A stretch of DNA of 64,000 nucleotides from Kribbella sandramycini (GTDB taxonomy: Bacteria > Actinomycetota > Actinomycetes > Propionibacteriales > Kribbellaceae). The stretch covers positions 186,001 through 250,000 of the forward strand of contig NZ_JABJRC010000005.1 in assembly GCF_013131805.1 (NCBI RefSeq), written 5' to 3'. The notes below the pieces were generated by a model that was not told where the DNA came from, did no database searches, and worked only from the letters and a program-made list of their open reading frames with translations. Positions 33,948 through 42,171 of this stretch are shown in pieces (position 1 is the first letter of the stretch; every line of letters starts with the position of its first letter). Position numbers and translations under genes: made by a program.

Positions 33948-34892
33948 ATGACGACATTCCGGGCGGCAACCGTCCAGTTTCAGGCGATTCCGGATCAGCC
34001 GGCGGCGAATCTCGCGACGGTCGGGCGGTTGGCTCGGGCAGCGGTGGCCGACGGCGCCCGCTTGGTCGTGTTTCCGGAGATGTGCTTGCTCGGCTACTGG
34101 CATCTGCGGCGGCAGAGTCCGGAGCGGCTGGCCGAGCTGGCGGCGCCGGCGGACGGGCGGCTGATCGGGCAGGTGCTTGCCCTGGCCAAGGAGTTGGACG
34201 CCGGGATCGGAGTCGGGTTCCTGGAGGCGGCCGACGGGCAGCTGTTCAACTCGTACGCCGTCTGTCTGCCGACCGGCGACGTCCACGTGCACCGGAAGCT
34301 GCATGCGTTCGAGCATCCGGCGATCTCGAGCGGGACGTCGTACACCGTGTTCGACACCCCGTGGGGATTCCGGGCCGGGGTGCTGATCTGCTGGGACAAC
34401 AACCTGGTCGAGAACGTGCGGATCACGGCGTTGCTCGGGGCCACCGTCCTGTTGGCGCCGCATCAGACCGGCGGAACGAACTCCCGCAGTCCGCACGGGA
34501 TGAAGCCGATCTCGCGCGGCCTCTGGCAGCAGGACCCGGAGGCGGCCGCCAACGGGCGGAACGGGCGCGAGTGGCTGCTGCGCTGGCTACCGGCCCGGGC
34601 GCACGACAACGGCATCTTCGTCGTCTTCAGCAACGGCGTCGGGCCGGACGACGACGAGGTGCGGACCGGGAACGCGATGATCCTCGACCCGTACGGGCGG
34701 ATCGTCGCGGAGACGCCGGTCCCGGCCGAGGCCATCGTCACCGGAGATCTCGAGCTGGACTTGGTGCCGTTGGCAACCGGCCGACGCTGGATCCGCGGCC
34801 GCCGTCCGGAGTTGTACGGCCCGCTGACGGTCCTCGGCGACGAGGTGGACCCGCGGACCGCTCGGTTCTCGGCGGAGCCGGTCAGAAGGTAG
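33948..34892 (+). CDS. Nitrilase-superfamily carbon-nitrogen hydrolase
   Basis: 314-residue amidohydrolase of the nitrilase superfamily. The catalytic triad is visible: Glu in 'VVFPEMCLLGYWHL', Lys in 'VHVHRKLHAFEH' and Cys in 'GVLICWDNNLVENV'. The branch (amidase, carbamoylase, nitrilase) cannot be assigned. ATG at 33948 is preferred to the in-frame ATG at 33924, which lies inside the operator-like repeat. The 3' end overlaps the convergent ispF gene by 11 bases. Regulation by the adjacent LysR protein is likely. Confidence 0.87.
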   Translation: MTTFRAATVQFQAIPDQPAANLATVGRLARAAVADGARLVVFPEMCLLGYWHLRRQSPERLAELAAPADGRLIGQVLALAKELDAGIGVGFLEAADGQLFNSYAVCLPTGDVHVHRKLHAFEHPAISSGTSYTVFDTPWGFRAGVLICWDNNLVENVRITALLGATVLLAPHQTGGTNSRSPHGMKPISRGLWQQDPEAAANGRNGREWLLRWLPARAHDNGIFVVFSNGVGPDDDEVRTGNAMILDPYGRIVAETPVPAEAIVTGDLELDLVPLATGRRWIRGRRPELYGPLTVLGDEVDPRTARFSAEPVRR

Positions 34893-35397
34893 GGCCGAAG
34901 TTCGACCCGGACGCCGAGCCGTAGATCAGGGCGGTCGCCATCGCGACGATGCCCTCGTCGCGGCCGGTGAAGCCCAGGCCGTCGCTGGTGGCGGCGCTGA
35001 CCGAGACGTCGGCGCCGCAGGCCTCGCTGAGCACCTTCTCGGCCTCCTGCCGCCGCAACGCGAACCGGGGCCGGTTGCAGACCACCTGAACCGTCACGTT
35101 GCCGATCTCGTAGCCCGCGTTACGGACCCGCTTGGCGGCCTCGGCCACCAGCGTCACCCCGGAGGCGCCGGCCATCTCGGGCTCATCGGTGCCGAAGTTC
35201 GTGCCGAGGTCGCCCAGCTTGGCCGCGCTGAGCAACGCCGTACAGATCGCGTGGGCGGCGGCGTCACCGTCGGAATGGCCAGCGGCGCCGACGGTCTCCC
35301 GCGGCCAGTGCAGACCGGCCAGCCACATCGGGCGGCCCGCCTCCAGCGGGTGGATGTCGATACCGTTGCCCACCCGGGGGAAGCTGCTCTCTCTCAC
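34882..35397 (-). CDS. ispF: 2-C-methyl-D-erythritol 2,4-cyclodiphosphate synthase
   Basis: 171-residue MEP-pathway enzyme that cyclises CDP-ME 2-phosphate with release of CMP. Signatures: 'RVGNGIDIHPLEAGRPMWLA' (metal-binding Asp/His), 'AAGHSDGDAAAHAICTALL' (His ligand and family signature), 'GDLGTNFGTDEP' and 'ATSDGLGFTGRDEGI'. The GTG start at 35397 overlaps the ispD stop by four bases (GTGA). The longer frame reaching to 35943 is a shadow of ispD and is not used. In some actinobacteria ispD and ispF are fused; here they are separate but coupled. Confidence 0.95.
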   Translation of the reverse strand: MRESSFPRVGNGIDIHPLEAGRPMWLAGLHWPRETVGAAGHSDGDAAAHAICTALLSAAKLGDLGTNFGTDEPEMAGASGVTLVAEAAKRVRNAGYEIGNVTVQVVCNRPRFALRRQEAEKVLSEACGADVSVSAATSDGLGFTGRDEGIVAMATALIYGSASGSNFGPTF

Positions 35398-36089
35398 ACC
35401 GCTCGCCTCTCTGCCAGCAACGCCTCGGCCAGCAGTAGATCCTGCGGACGGGTCACCTTGAACGCGTCCGTCGAGCCCTCGACCGTCACCACGGTCACGC
35501 CGAGCCGCTCGCACAGCATCGCGTCGTCGGTCGCCCCGACGACACCGGCCGCATGCGCGCGCCGCAGTACCTCGGGATCGAAACCCTGCGGGGTCTGGAC
35601 GGCGACCAGCGTCGACCGATCCGGAGTGCCGACGACCTCGCCGCCGGGCCCGATCTGCTTGATCGTGTCGGTCACCGGCAACGCCGGTACGACGGCCGCG
35701 GCGCCGGCGCGCACCGCCGCGACCACCCGCTCGATCGCATCGACCGGGACGAAGGCCCGGGCCGCGTCGTGGACCAGCACGCAGTCGATCCCCTCGACCG
35801 GGACGACGGCGAGCGCGGCCGCCACCGAGTCGGACCGCTCGGCCCCGCCCGCGACCACGAGCAGCTCGACGCCCTCGACGTACGGGCCGAGCTCCTTGAC
35901 CACCGACTCCTCGGAGCCGGGCGGGACGGCGACCACCAAACAAACGAGGTCGGCGGCGGACGCTGCCTTCAGCCCACGCACCGCGTGGACCAGCAGCGAA
36001 TCGCCACCGACCTCTCGAAACGCCTTCGGAGTCTCGCCACCGAGCCGTAACCCGAGCCCCGCTGCCGGGATGATTGCCGCGGTACTCAT
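35394..36089 (-). CDS. ispD: 2-C-methyl-D-erythritol 4-phosphate cytidylyltransferase
   Basis: 231-residue MEP-pathway enzyme joining CTP to MEP. The nucleotide-binding start 'AAIIPAAGLGLRLGGETPKA' (with the Gly-rich loop and Lys), 'CVLVHDAARAFVPVDAIERV' and 'TPQGFDPEVLRRAHAAG' are diagnostic. Second gene of carD-ispD-ispF, all on the minus strand, a conserved actinobacterial order. Confidence 0.95.
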   Translation of the reverse strand: MSTAAIIPAAGLGLRLGGETPKAFREVGGDSLLVHAVRGLKAASAADLVCLVVAVPPGSEESVVKELGPYVEGVELLVVAGGAERSDSVAAALAVVPVEGIDCVLVHDAARAFVPVDAIERVVAAVRAGAAAVVPALPVTDTIKQIGPGGEVVGTPDRSTLVAVQTPQGFDPEVLRRAHAAGVVGATDDAMLCERLGVTVVTVEGSTDAFKVTRPQDLLLAEALLAERRAV

Positions 36090-36140
36090 CGGGAGACCGG
36101 ACAGGACAGCAGGATCACGGGTGTTGGCTCGACCTGAAAA

Positions 36141-36626
36141 TCAGGACGCGAGGACCTCGTCGAGGATGGCTTCCGCCTTGTCCTCGTTGGTGTGCTCGGC
36201 CAGGGCCAGCTCGGAGACCAGGATCTGGCGAGCCTTCGCCAGCATCCGCTTCTCACCGGCGGAAAGACCGCGGTCACGCTCACGGCGCCACAGGTCGCGA
36301 ACGACCTCCGCCACCTTCATCACGTCACCGGAGTGCAGCTTCTCCAGGTTCGCCTTGTACCGTCGCGACCAGTTGGTCGGCTCCTCCGTGTGCGGCGCCC
36401 GCAGCACGTCGAAGACGCGCTCCAGACCGGCCTGATCCACGACGTCACGCACGCCGACAAGATCGAGGTTGCACGCGGGGACCCGGACGACCAGGTCGTT
36501 CTGAGCGACGATCCTCAAGACCAGATAGGTCTTGTCCTCACCTTTGATCTGACGGGTCTCGATGTCCTCGATGACGGCCGCACCATGGTTGGGGTAAACA
36601 ACCGTCTCGCCGACTGTGAAAGTCAT
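36141..36626 (-). CDS. carD: CarD-family RNA polymerase-binding regulator
   Basis: 161-residue protein that binds the RNA polymerase beta subunit and stabilises open promoter complexes, essential in mycobacteria. Tudor-like N-terminal domain begins 'TFTVGETVVYPNHGAAVIED' and the C-terminal helical DNA-binding domain contains the conserved Trp in 'EEPTNWSRRYKANLEKLHSG'. Length matches M. tuberculosis CarD (162). Encoded upstream of ispD with 51 bases between; it may have its own transcript. Confidence 0.97.
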   Translation of the reverse strand: MTFTVGETVVYPNHGAAVIEDIETRQIKGEDKTYLVLRIVAQNDLVVRVPACNLDLVGVRDVVDQAGLERVFDVLRAPHTEEPTNWSRRYKANLEKLHSGDVMKVAEVVRDLWRRERDRGLSAGEKRMLAKARQILVSELALAEHTNEDKAEAILDEVLAS

Positions 36627-36903
36627 ATGTCACGTGCCCCTTTCCGAGTCCTATCCTACCACGCAGTCGGTGGTCCGGTTGAGGCGTTTGCGCTGGTCAG
36701 AGGCCACTTCCCGCCTTGACAAACGCTACGGCTCATGCCTCGTGCGCGCGGGCACCGTTGCTCAGGACATCGTTGCGGGGCCACCCGGCGTCGGGCCCGG
36801 GGCGGCCGGGCACTACGCTGTGCTTCGCCGGAGGCAATGCGCCGGGTCGTCGACCCGGGCCCTGCCCGAGGGCCCCGAAACAGCTTGCAGGAGAGGGATT
36901 CCA

Positions 36904-37557
36904 GTGCCGATCACGTTGTCCTCGCGGTCCGTCCGGCGTACCGCGCTGACGGCCGCCGCCGCCACGCTCAGTATCGTCCTGGGGGCCTGCGGCGCGAACT
37001 TCAACGCCCAGACCGCGCAGCCCTACCAGCCGGCCGAGGGCACCAACGCCGACTCCGCGGGGATCGCCGTCCGGAACCTCCTGGTCGTCGCGTCCGCGGA
37101 CGGCAAGGGCGAGCTGCACGGCGTCCTGGTCAACAACGGCGCCGCCGCCGACACCCTGGTCTCCATCACCCAGGCCCCGCCGAAGCCGGTCGCCCCGGTC
37201 GCCGAGGGTGAGCAGCCCCCGGCCCCCGTCGTCGTCACCTTCGGCAAGTTCGAGCCACTCCCGCTCGCCCTCGGCGACTCGATCACCCTCCCCCAGACCG
37301 GCGGCATCGAGCCCACCCCCACGGCCACCCCCACCAGCACCCCCACGGCCACGCCGACCGCCACCCCCACCACCACCCCGAGCCCGGCGGCCCCCAAGCC
37401 CTTCTCGGTCACCGGAGGCAAACCCGGCACGATGATCGACGTCGTCATCACCTTCGGCAAAGCCGCCCCCATCACCACCCACATCCCGGTCATCACCGAA
37501 GACCACTTCTCCCCCACCCCCCGCGACGACGCCGAAAAGGGCGAGGGCGGCCACTGA
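36904..37557 (+). CDS. Putative lipoprotein, DUF461/PCuAC-like
   Basis: 217-residue lipoprotein with lipobox LGAC (Cys about residue 25) and a beta-rich domain ('AGIAVRNLLVVASADGKGEL', 'GVLVNNGAAADTLVSITQ') similar in outline to DUF461 copper-chaperone-like lipoproteins often found beside carD/regX3 in actinobacteria. The His/Met copper ligands of true PCuAC proteins are not evident. A Thr/Pro-rich insert (PTPTATPTSTPTATPT) interrupts the domain. GTG at 36904 has GCAGGAGAGGG upstream. The 277 bases between it and carD hold both divergent promoters but no feature I can place. Confidence 0.65.
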   Translation: MPITLSSRSVRRTALTAAAATLSIVLGACGANFNAQTAQPYQPAEGTNADSAGIAVRNLLVVASADGKGELHGVLVNNGAAADTLVSITQAPPKPVAPVAEGEQPPAPVVVTFGKFEPLPLALGDSITLPQTGGIEPTPTATPTSTPTATPTATPTTTPSPAAPKPFSVTGGKPGTMIDVVITFGKAAPITTHIPVITEDHFSPTPRDDAEKGEGGH

Positions 37558-37581
37558 GCCCGTCCCCACCGGCTGACAGGT

Positions 37582-37614
37582 GAAGGGGCCGCCCCGGCGC
37601 GGGACGGCCCCTTC
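37582..37614. terminator. Hairpin terminator between convergent lipoprotein genes
   Basis: GAAGGGGCCGCCCC pairs with GGGACGGCCCCTTC (13 of 14) around a five-base loop, lying between two convergent genes 24 and 41 bases from their stops; no U tract. Confidence 0.7.
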
Positions 37615-37655
37615 GTCGTGCCGGCGGGGCCTGTGGCCGAGGTCCCGGCGGACGT

Positions 37656-38675
37656 TCAGTTGGCGGCGTTGGCGGCCTTGGAGAGGGCGGGGACGATCTT
37701 GGCGAGGACCCAGGGGACGCTTTGGACGCTGACCGAGCTCATGGCGGAGATGAGTTGCTGGTCGGCGGAGGCGAAGGTGCTGCCGCGTTTGACGGCGCCG
37801 AGGGAGGCGTAGAGGGGGTCGGCGGCGAACTTGTCGGGGCCGAGGCCGTCGACATAGGCGACCAGGACGTCGGCTTCGGCGTCCGCGATCTTCTCTTTGC
37901 TGATCGGGACGGCGAACTCCTGTTTGGCGTTCTGCTTCTGCAGCGCCTCGACGCCGGGTGAGTTCACGAAGCCGAGCTCGGTGAGGATCTGGACCCGCGG
38001 GTCGGTCGGCATGTAGAGCCAGTTGTCCGTGCCGAAGGAGCCGACCGAGATGGTCTTGCCCTTGAACTCGGGGTGGTCGGCGGCAACCTGCTTGACCTCG
38101 GCGTTGAGATCGCTGATCAGCTTCTCCGCCTCGGTCTTCTTGCCGAGCGCCTGGCCGACGAGCAGGGTCTGCTCCTGCCAGGTGGTCTGCCACGGCTTGC
38201 CCGGGTAGGCGACGGTCGGCGCGATCCCGGTCAGCGTGTCGTACGTCGCCTTGTCGAACCCCTCGTACGGCGCGAGGATCACATCCGGCTTCAGCCCGGC
38301 GATCTTCTCGAACGGGAACTTGTCGCCGGTGTCGAGCAACTGGGTCTTCGAGGCGTCGAACCAGTCGGCGTCCCAGGCGCTCACGCCGGCGGCCGTCGGG
38401 CCGTAGGTGACCTTCGGCATCGCGACCGGCGTCTCGCCGAGGGCGTGCACGATGCTCTGCGCGTTCCACCCGAGCGTGACGATCCGCTGCGGTTTCGCCG
38501 GGACGACGGTCTCGCCGAAGGTGTTCTTCAGCGTCACCGGGAACCCGGCGGACGCCGTCCCCCCGGAAGCCTGCGGCTGCGCGTCGTCGGCCGCGCCGCA
38601 CGCGACGAGCGAGCTGCTCGCGATCAGTACGCCGGCGGTCGCACTGATCGCCCGGAGACGACGGGGCCAGAACAC
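37656..38675 (-). CDS. Iron-siderophore ABC transporter substrate-binding lipoprotein
   Basis: 339-residue periplasmic-binding protein of the FepB/FhuD type (class III). Lipobox LVAC, Cys about residue 26; then 'VVPAKPQRIVTLGWNAQSIV', 'DVILAPYEGFDKATYDTL' and 'VLVAYVDGLGP' as in ferri-siderophore binding proteins. GTG start at 38675. No permease or ATPase gene is near, so it is an orphan binding protein. An iron-box-like sequence lies 28-46 bases upstream, so it is likely de-repressed in iron limitation. Confidence 0.9.
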   Translation of the reverse strand: MFWPRRLRAISATAGVLIASSSLVACGAADDAQPQASGGTASAGFPVTLKNTFGETVVPAKPQRIVTLGWNAQSIVHALGETPVAMPKVTYGPTAAGVSAWDADWFDASKTQLLDTGDKFPFEKIAGLKPDVILAPYEGFDKATYDTLTGIAPTVAYPGKPWQTTWQEQTLLVGQALGKKTEAEKLISDLNAEVKQVAADHPEFKGKTISVGSFGTDNWLYMPTDPRVQILTELGFVNSPGVEALQKQNAKQEFAVPISKEKIADAEADVLVAYVDGLGPDKFAADPLYASLGAVKRGSTFASADQQLISAMSSVSVQSVPWVLAKIVPALSKAANAAN

Positions 38676-38702
38676 AACAACTCTCCTCAGTCGGGGTTCA
38701 AC

Positions 38703-38721
38703 TAAGGACAGCCTAAGCTAA
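38703..38721 (-). promoter_or_regulatory. IdeR/DmdR-type iron box
   Basis: The minus strand reads TTAGCTTAGGCTGTCCTTA, matching 15 of 19 positions of the actinobacterial iron-box consensus TTAGGTTAGGCTAACCTAA. It sits just upstream of the siderophore-binding lipoprotein gene, where an iron-loaded IdeR/DmdR would repress it. Confidence 0.7.
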
Positions 38722-38756
38722 CCCGGTGACTCCTGACGAGCCGCCCGGGTTGTGAG

Positions 38757-39434
38757 TCAGGACTCGAACTTGTAGCCCAGGCCGCGCACGGTCACCAGGT
38801 GCGCCGGATTCGAGGGGTCCTGCTCGAGTTTGGAGCGCAGCCGCTTCACGTGGACGTCGAGGGTCTTGGTGTCGCCCACGTAGTCGGCGCCCCAGATCCG
38901 GTCGATCAGCTGACCGCGGGTGAGCACCCGGCCGGTGTTGCGGAGCAGCATCTCGAGCAGCTCGAACTCCTTCAGCGGCAGCCGGATCTCCGCGCCGCCG
39001 ACGGTCACCACGTGCCGTTCGACGTCCATCCGGACCGGGCCGGCCTCCAGGGTGTCCGGCAGCAGCTCGACGTCCTGGCCACGGCGCAGGACGGCGCGGA
39101 TCCGGGCCAGCAGCTCGCGCGGGCTGTACGGCTTGGTGACGTAGTCGTCCGCGCCCAGCTCGAGGCCGACGACCTTGTCCACCTCGGTGTCCTTGGCGCT
39201 GACGATGATCACCGGGACGTTGCCCCGGCTGCGCAGCGCCCGGCAGACCTCGGTACCGGACAGGCCCGGCAGCATCAGGTCGAGCAGGACGATGTCCGCG
39301 CCGGCCCGGTCGTACTCGTCCAGGGCGTCCGGCCCGGTCTCCGCGACGGCGACCTCGAAGCCTTCCTTGCGCAGGACGTACGACAAGGCGTCGCTGTAGC
39401 TCTCTTCGTCTTCGACGACCAGCACTCGGGTCAC
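38757..39434 (-). CDS. regX3: Response regulator, RegX3/PhoP type
   Basis: 225-residue OmpR-family regulator. Receiver domain with phosphorylatable Asp in 'DIVLLDLMLPGLSGTEVCRA', Lys in 'ELGADDYVTKPYSPREL', and a C-terminal winged helix ('GRVLTRGQLIDRIWGADYVG', 'TLDVHVKRLRSKLEQDP'). Located directly downstream of its sensor kinase gene and divergent from phoU, as in the mycobacterial senX3-regX3 and Streptomyces phoR-phoP loci, so it is the phosphate-starvation regulator. Confidence 0.92.
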   Translation of the reverse strand: MTRVLVVEDEESYSDALSYVLRKEGFEVAVAETGPDALDEYDRAGADIVLLDLMLPGLSGTEVCRALRSRGNVPVIIVSAKDTEVDKVVGLELGADDYVTKPYSPRELLARIRAVLRRGQDVELLPDTLEAGPVRMDVERHVVTVGGAEIRLPLKEFELLEMLLRNTGRVLTRGQLIDRIWGADYVGDTKTLDVHVKRLRSKLEQDPSNPAHLVTVRGLGYKFES

Positions 39435-39541
39435 GAAGCTGTCTCCTTTGTGATTGAGCGGTCTGCATCGCGGGATGCTTCAGCAGGCGCGGTGTCCAGG
39501 TGGGTACATCGCAAGGCGGAGGAGGTGCCTCGATGCGGTGT

Positions 39542-40813
39542 TCATCGTGGTTCCTCCTCCAACGCAGCGAGGTGCCCGCCTGGGCGCCGCGCCTGCGAAG
39601 GATCCTGTGATGCAGACCGCATGTCCGACGGGGTAGGCGTCGAAGTGACGGCCGGCTCCTCCTGGCTGAGGGAGCCGGTCTGGCCCGGTGCGGGGTCGAG
39701 CCGCAACGGGAGGCGCACGGTGAAGGTCGATCCCTGGCCCTCGACACTCCAGACCCGGACGTCGCCGCCGTGGATGGAGGCGATGTGCTTGACGATCGAC
39801 AGGCCGAGCCCGGTGCCGCCGGTCTCCCGGCTGCGGGCCCGGTCGACCCGGTAGAAGCGCTCGAAGATGCGCTCCAGGTCGCCGGTCGGGATGCCGACGC
39901 CCTGGTCGCTCACGGTCACCTCGACCAGATCGCCGATCGGGTGCGCCGCGACAGCGACGCGGGTCCCGTCCGGGCTGTAGTTGACGGCGTTCTCGACCAG
40001 GTTGCCGATGGCAATGGACAGCTGGTCCTCGCTGCCCATCACCTCCAGCTCGGGCTCGGTCTTCACCACGATCTTGATGTCGCGGTCCTCGGCGTCCACC
40101 CGGCAGCGGTCGACGGCGGCCTCGATCACCGCGTTGATGTCGACCGAGTGCGGGTGCTCGAGCGGGTCGTCGCCCTGCAGCCGGGACAGCTCGATGATCT
40201 CCTTCACCAGCCGGCTCAGCCGGGACGCCTCGATCCGCATCCGGTCTGAGAACCGCTGGACGGCCTCGGGGTCGTCGGAGGCCTCGGAGACGGCGTCGGC
40301 GAGCAGGATGAGCGCGCCGACCGGGGTCTTCAACTCGTGGCTGACGTTGACGGTGAAGTCCCGCCGGATCGCCTCCAGGCGGCGCTCGCGCGTCCGGTCC
40401 TCGACCAGGACGAGTACGAGCTGGCTGCCCAGCGGGGCCACCCGAGCGCTCACGTACTGCGTGGCGCCGAGCCGGCCGCGGACGATCTCCAGGTCCTGCT
40501 GACGGATCTCGCCGTCCCGGCGGACCGCGCGGACCATGGTCAGGATGTCGTCGACCACCAGCCGCTCACCGCGGACGATGCCGAGCACATGGGCCGGGGC
40601 GCTGGCCTGCAGCACCTGGTCCTCGGGGCCCATCACGACCGCTGACGAGCGCAGGACCGAAAGGACGGTCGCGACGCCGCTCGGGACGGCGGGATCCGGG
40701 GAGACCGGGATCTTGCGCTGGGATCGCTCGGAGAGCACCATCGCACCGAGTGAAAGCAGGGCCAGGGCCGCGCCGATGACGCCGCCCAGCACCGCAGCCA
40801 GCGTGGGGTCCAC
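39542..40813 (-). CDS. senX3: Sensor histidine kinase, SenX3/PhoR type
   Basis: 423-residue membrane kinase with one N-terminal membrane helix ('LAAVLGGVIGAALALLSLGA'), a PAS-like region, the HisKA motif 'FTVNVSHELKTPVGALILLA' with the phospho-accepting His, and an ATPase domain (N-box 'NLVENAVNYSPDG', G1 'VSDQGVGIP', G2 'GGTGLGLSIVKHIASIHGG'). It phosphorylates the RegX3-type regulator encoded 107 bases downstream. GTG at 40813 is preferred because it immediately precedes the helix; an in-frame GTG at 40861 would add 16 residues. Confidence 0.92.
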   Translation of the reverse strand: MDPTLAAVLGGVIGAALALLSLGAMVLSERSQRKIPVSPDPAVPSGVATVLSVLRSSAVVMGPEDQVLQASAPAHVLGIVRGERLVVDDILTMVRAVRRDGEIRQQDLEIVRGRLGATQYVSARVAPLGSQLVLVLVEDRTRERRLEAIRRDFTVNVSHELKTPVGALILLADAVSEASDDPEAVQRFSDRMRIEASRLSRLVKEIIELSRLQGDDPLEHPHSVDINAVIEAAVDRCRVDAEDRDIKIVVKTEPELEVMGSEDQLSIAIGNLVENAVNYSPDGTRVAVAAHPIGDLVEVTVSDQGVGIPTGDLERIFERFYRVDRARSRETGGTGLGLSIVKHIASIHGGDVRVWSVEGQGSTFTVRLPLRLDPAPGQTGSLSQEEPAVTSTPTPSDMRSASQDPSQARRPGGHLAALEEEPR

Positions 40814-40886
40814 GGAATCGATGCTACGCGGGCAACCAGCAGGGAAAGACCGAATGAGCACCAGTTGACCGGGACAAGTCTCAACT

Positions 40887-40919
40887 GTTCATCAGGCGTT
40901 CACCACTCGTCGCCGACCG
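40887..40919 (+). promoter_or_regulatory. PHO box between senX3 and phoU
   Basis: Three 11-base direct units are read in a row: GTTCATCAGGC, GTTCACCACTC and a weaker GTCGCCGACCG. This matches the GTTCACC-type 11-base direct repeats bound by PhoP in Streptomyces, placed in the divergent senX3/phoU promoter region. Confidence 0.7.
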
Positions 40920-40998
40920 GCAACCTCGACGCCGTACGGTCACCGTTGGACGGGTACGGGCCTGTCCGGCACCGGACCACAGATCGGAAACGAACACA

Positions 40999-41703
40999 AT
41001 GCGTGACAGTTACCACGAGCAGCTCGACGACATCCTGGCCGAGCTGGAGCGGATGACCCGGACCGTCTCGACCGCGGTCCGCCGGTCCACCGCCGCTCTG
41101 CTGGAGGCCGACATCCGGCAGGCCGAGGAGGTCATCGCGGCCGATATCCAGCTCGACGCCGCCGGTGAGGGCGTCGAGGAGAAGGTCTTCGAGCTGATGG
41201 CTCGCCAGGCCCCGGTCGCCAACGAGCTGCGGATGCTGGTCGCCGCGCTGCGGATGGTCGCCGACCTGGAGCGGATGGGCGACCTGGCCGCGCACGTCTC
41301 GAAGATCGCCCGCCTGCGCTACCCCGCGCCCGCGATCCCGGCCGAGCTGCACGACGTCATCCAGGAGATGGGCACCGTCGCCGGTACCATGGTCGACGCC
41401 GCCGGCGACGTCATCAAGACCCGCGACGTCGACGCCGCCACCCGCCTGGAGTCCACCGACGACGAGATGGACAAACTCCGCTCCAACCAGTTCCGCCTGA
41501 TGATGGACGACACCTGGCCGCACGGTGTCGAGGTCGCCGTCGACATCGCCCTCCTCGGCCGCTACTACGAGCGCATCTCCGACCACGCCGTCTCCATGGC
41601 CCGCCGCGTCGTCTACCTCGTCACCGGCGAACTCCCCATCGCCATCGGCGGCACCGCCGCCGGCTCCGGCGCCGGCGCCTCCACCCCCAACCCCAACAAC
41701 TAA
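40999..41703 (+). CDS. phoU: Phosphate signalling regulator PhoU
   Basis: 234-residue helical protein made of two three-helix repeats, with PhoU metal-cluster motifs ('EEVIAADIQLDAAGEGVEEK', 'RMLVAALRMVADLERMGDLA', 'LGRYYERISDHAVSMARRVV'). It relays the state of the Pst transporter to the SenX3-type kinase. The C-terminal tail is Gly/Ala/Asn-rich. Divergent from senX3, with a shared PHO box. Confidence 0.96.
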   Translation: MRDSYHEQLDDILAELERMTRTVSTAVRRSTAALLEADIRQAEEVIAADIQLDAAGEGVEEKVFELMARQAPVANELRMLVAALRMVADLERMGDLAAHVSKIARLRYPAPAIPAELHDVIQEMGTVAGTMVDAAGDVIKTRDVDAATRLESTDDEMDKLRSNQFRLMMDDTWPHGVEVAVDIALLGRYYERISDHAVSMARRVVYLVTGELPIAIGGTAAGSGAGASTPNPNN

Positions 41704-42171
41704 GACGCCCGCGGCTCCGCCGCAGGAACTGCACCAGCGCTACCCGCCCTACGGGCGCCACAAGCGTCACTCCGCGGAAGCGCGCGCCGCTGAGCGCACT
41801 TCCTGCGGCCGGCGATCAGGTGGGCACGGCAAACGGCCCGGCCGCGACAAGCAACTGGCACAAAGCGGGGTGAGCTCAGCGCCACAGCCCGGGGGGCTCG
41901 ACGGGCAACCGGCGCACAGCGGAGTGAGCTCCCGGCGTGCGAACGACAGCCCACAGAGCGGGGTCAGCAGAAGCTCCACCGGCTGGTCCCACGGTGCGGC
42001 TCCGCCGTGCGCTCGACGCTGAGCGCACTTCCTGCGGCCGGCGATCAGGTGGGCACGACGAACGGGTCGGCCGCGACGGGCGACTGGCGCACGGCGGGGC
42101 CGCCCGGCCGAGCGGGTGGGGTGGGGAACAAGTGGCCCCCGGCAACCAGGTGGTTGGCGGGGGTGCTGGTT
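41704..42171. repeat. Gene-free interval with dispersed direct repeats
   Basis: No credible gene. An exact 40-base direct repeat, beginning GCTGAGCGCACTTCCTGC, occurs at 41789-41828 and 42018-42057, and similarity continues downstream of each copy (GGCCGCGAC, then CTGGC). A shorter element, AGCGGGGTGAGCTC and variants, appears at 41864-41877, 41918-41932 and 41956-41970. Short open frames rich in Cys, Pro and Arg here are produced by the repeats and are not supported as genes. Confidence 0.75.

Noticed and set aside
34882..35943. Apparent IspD-IspF fusion frame
   Set aside because: The N-terminal part is an out-of-frame reading of ispD; ispF starts at the GTG at 35397.
41767..42145. Small Cys/Pro/Arg-rich proteins
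   Set aside because: These frames exist only because of the direct repeats, have no ribosome-binding site and no protein-like pattern.
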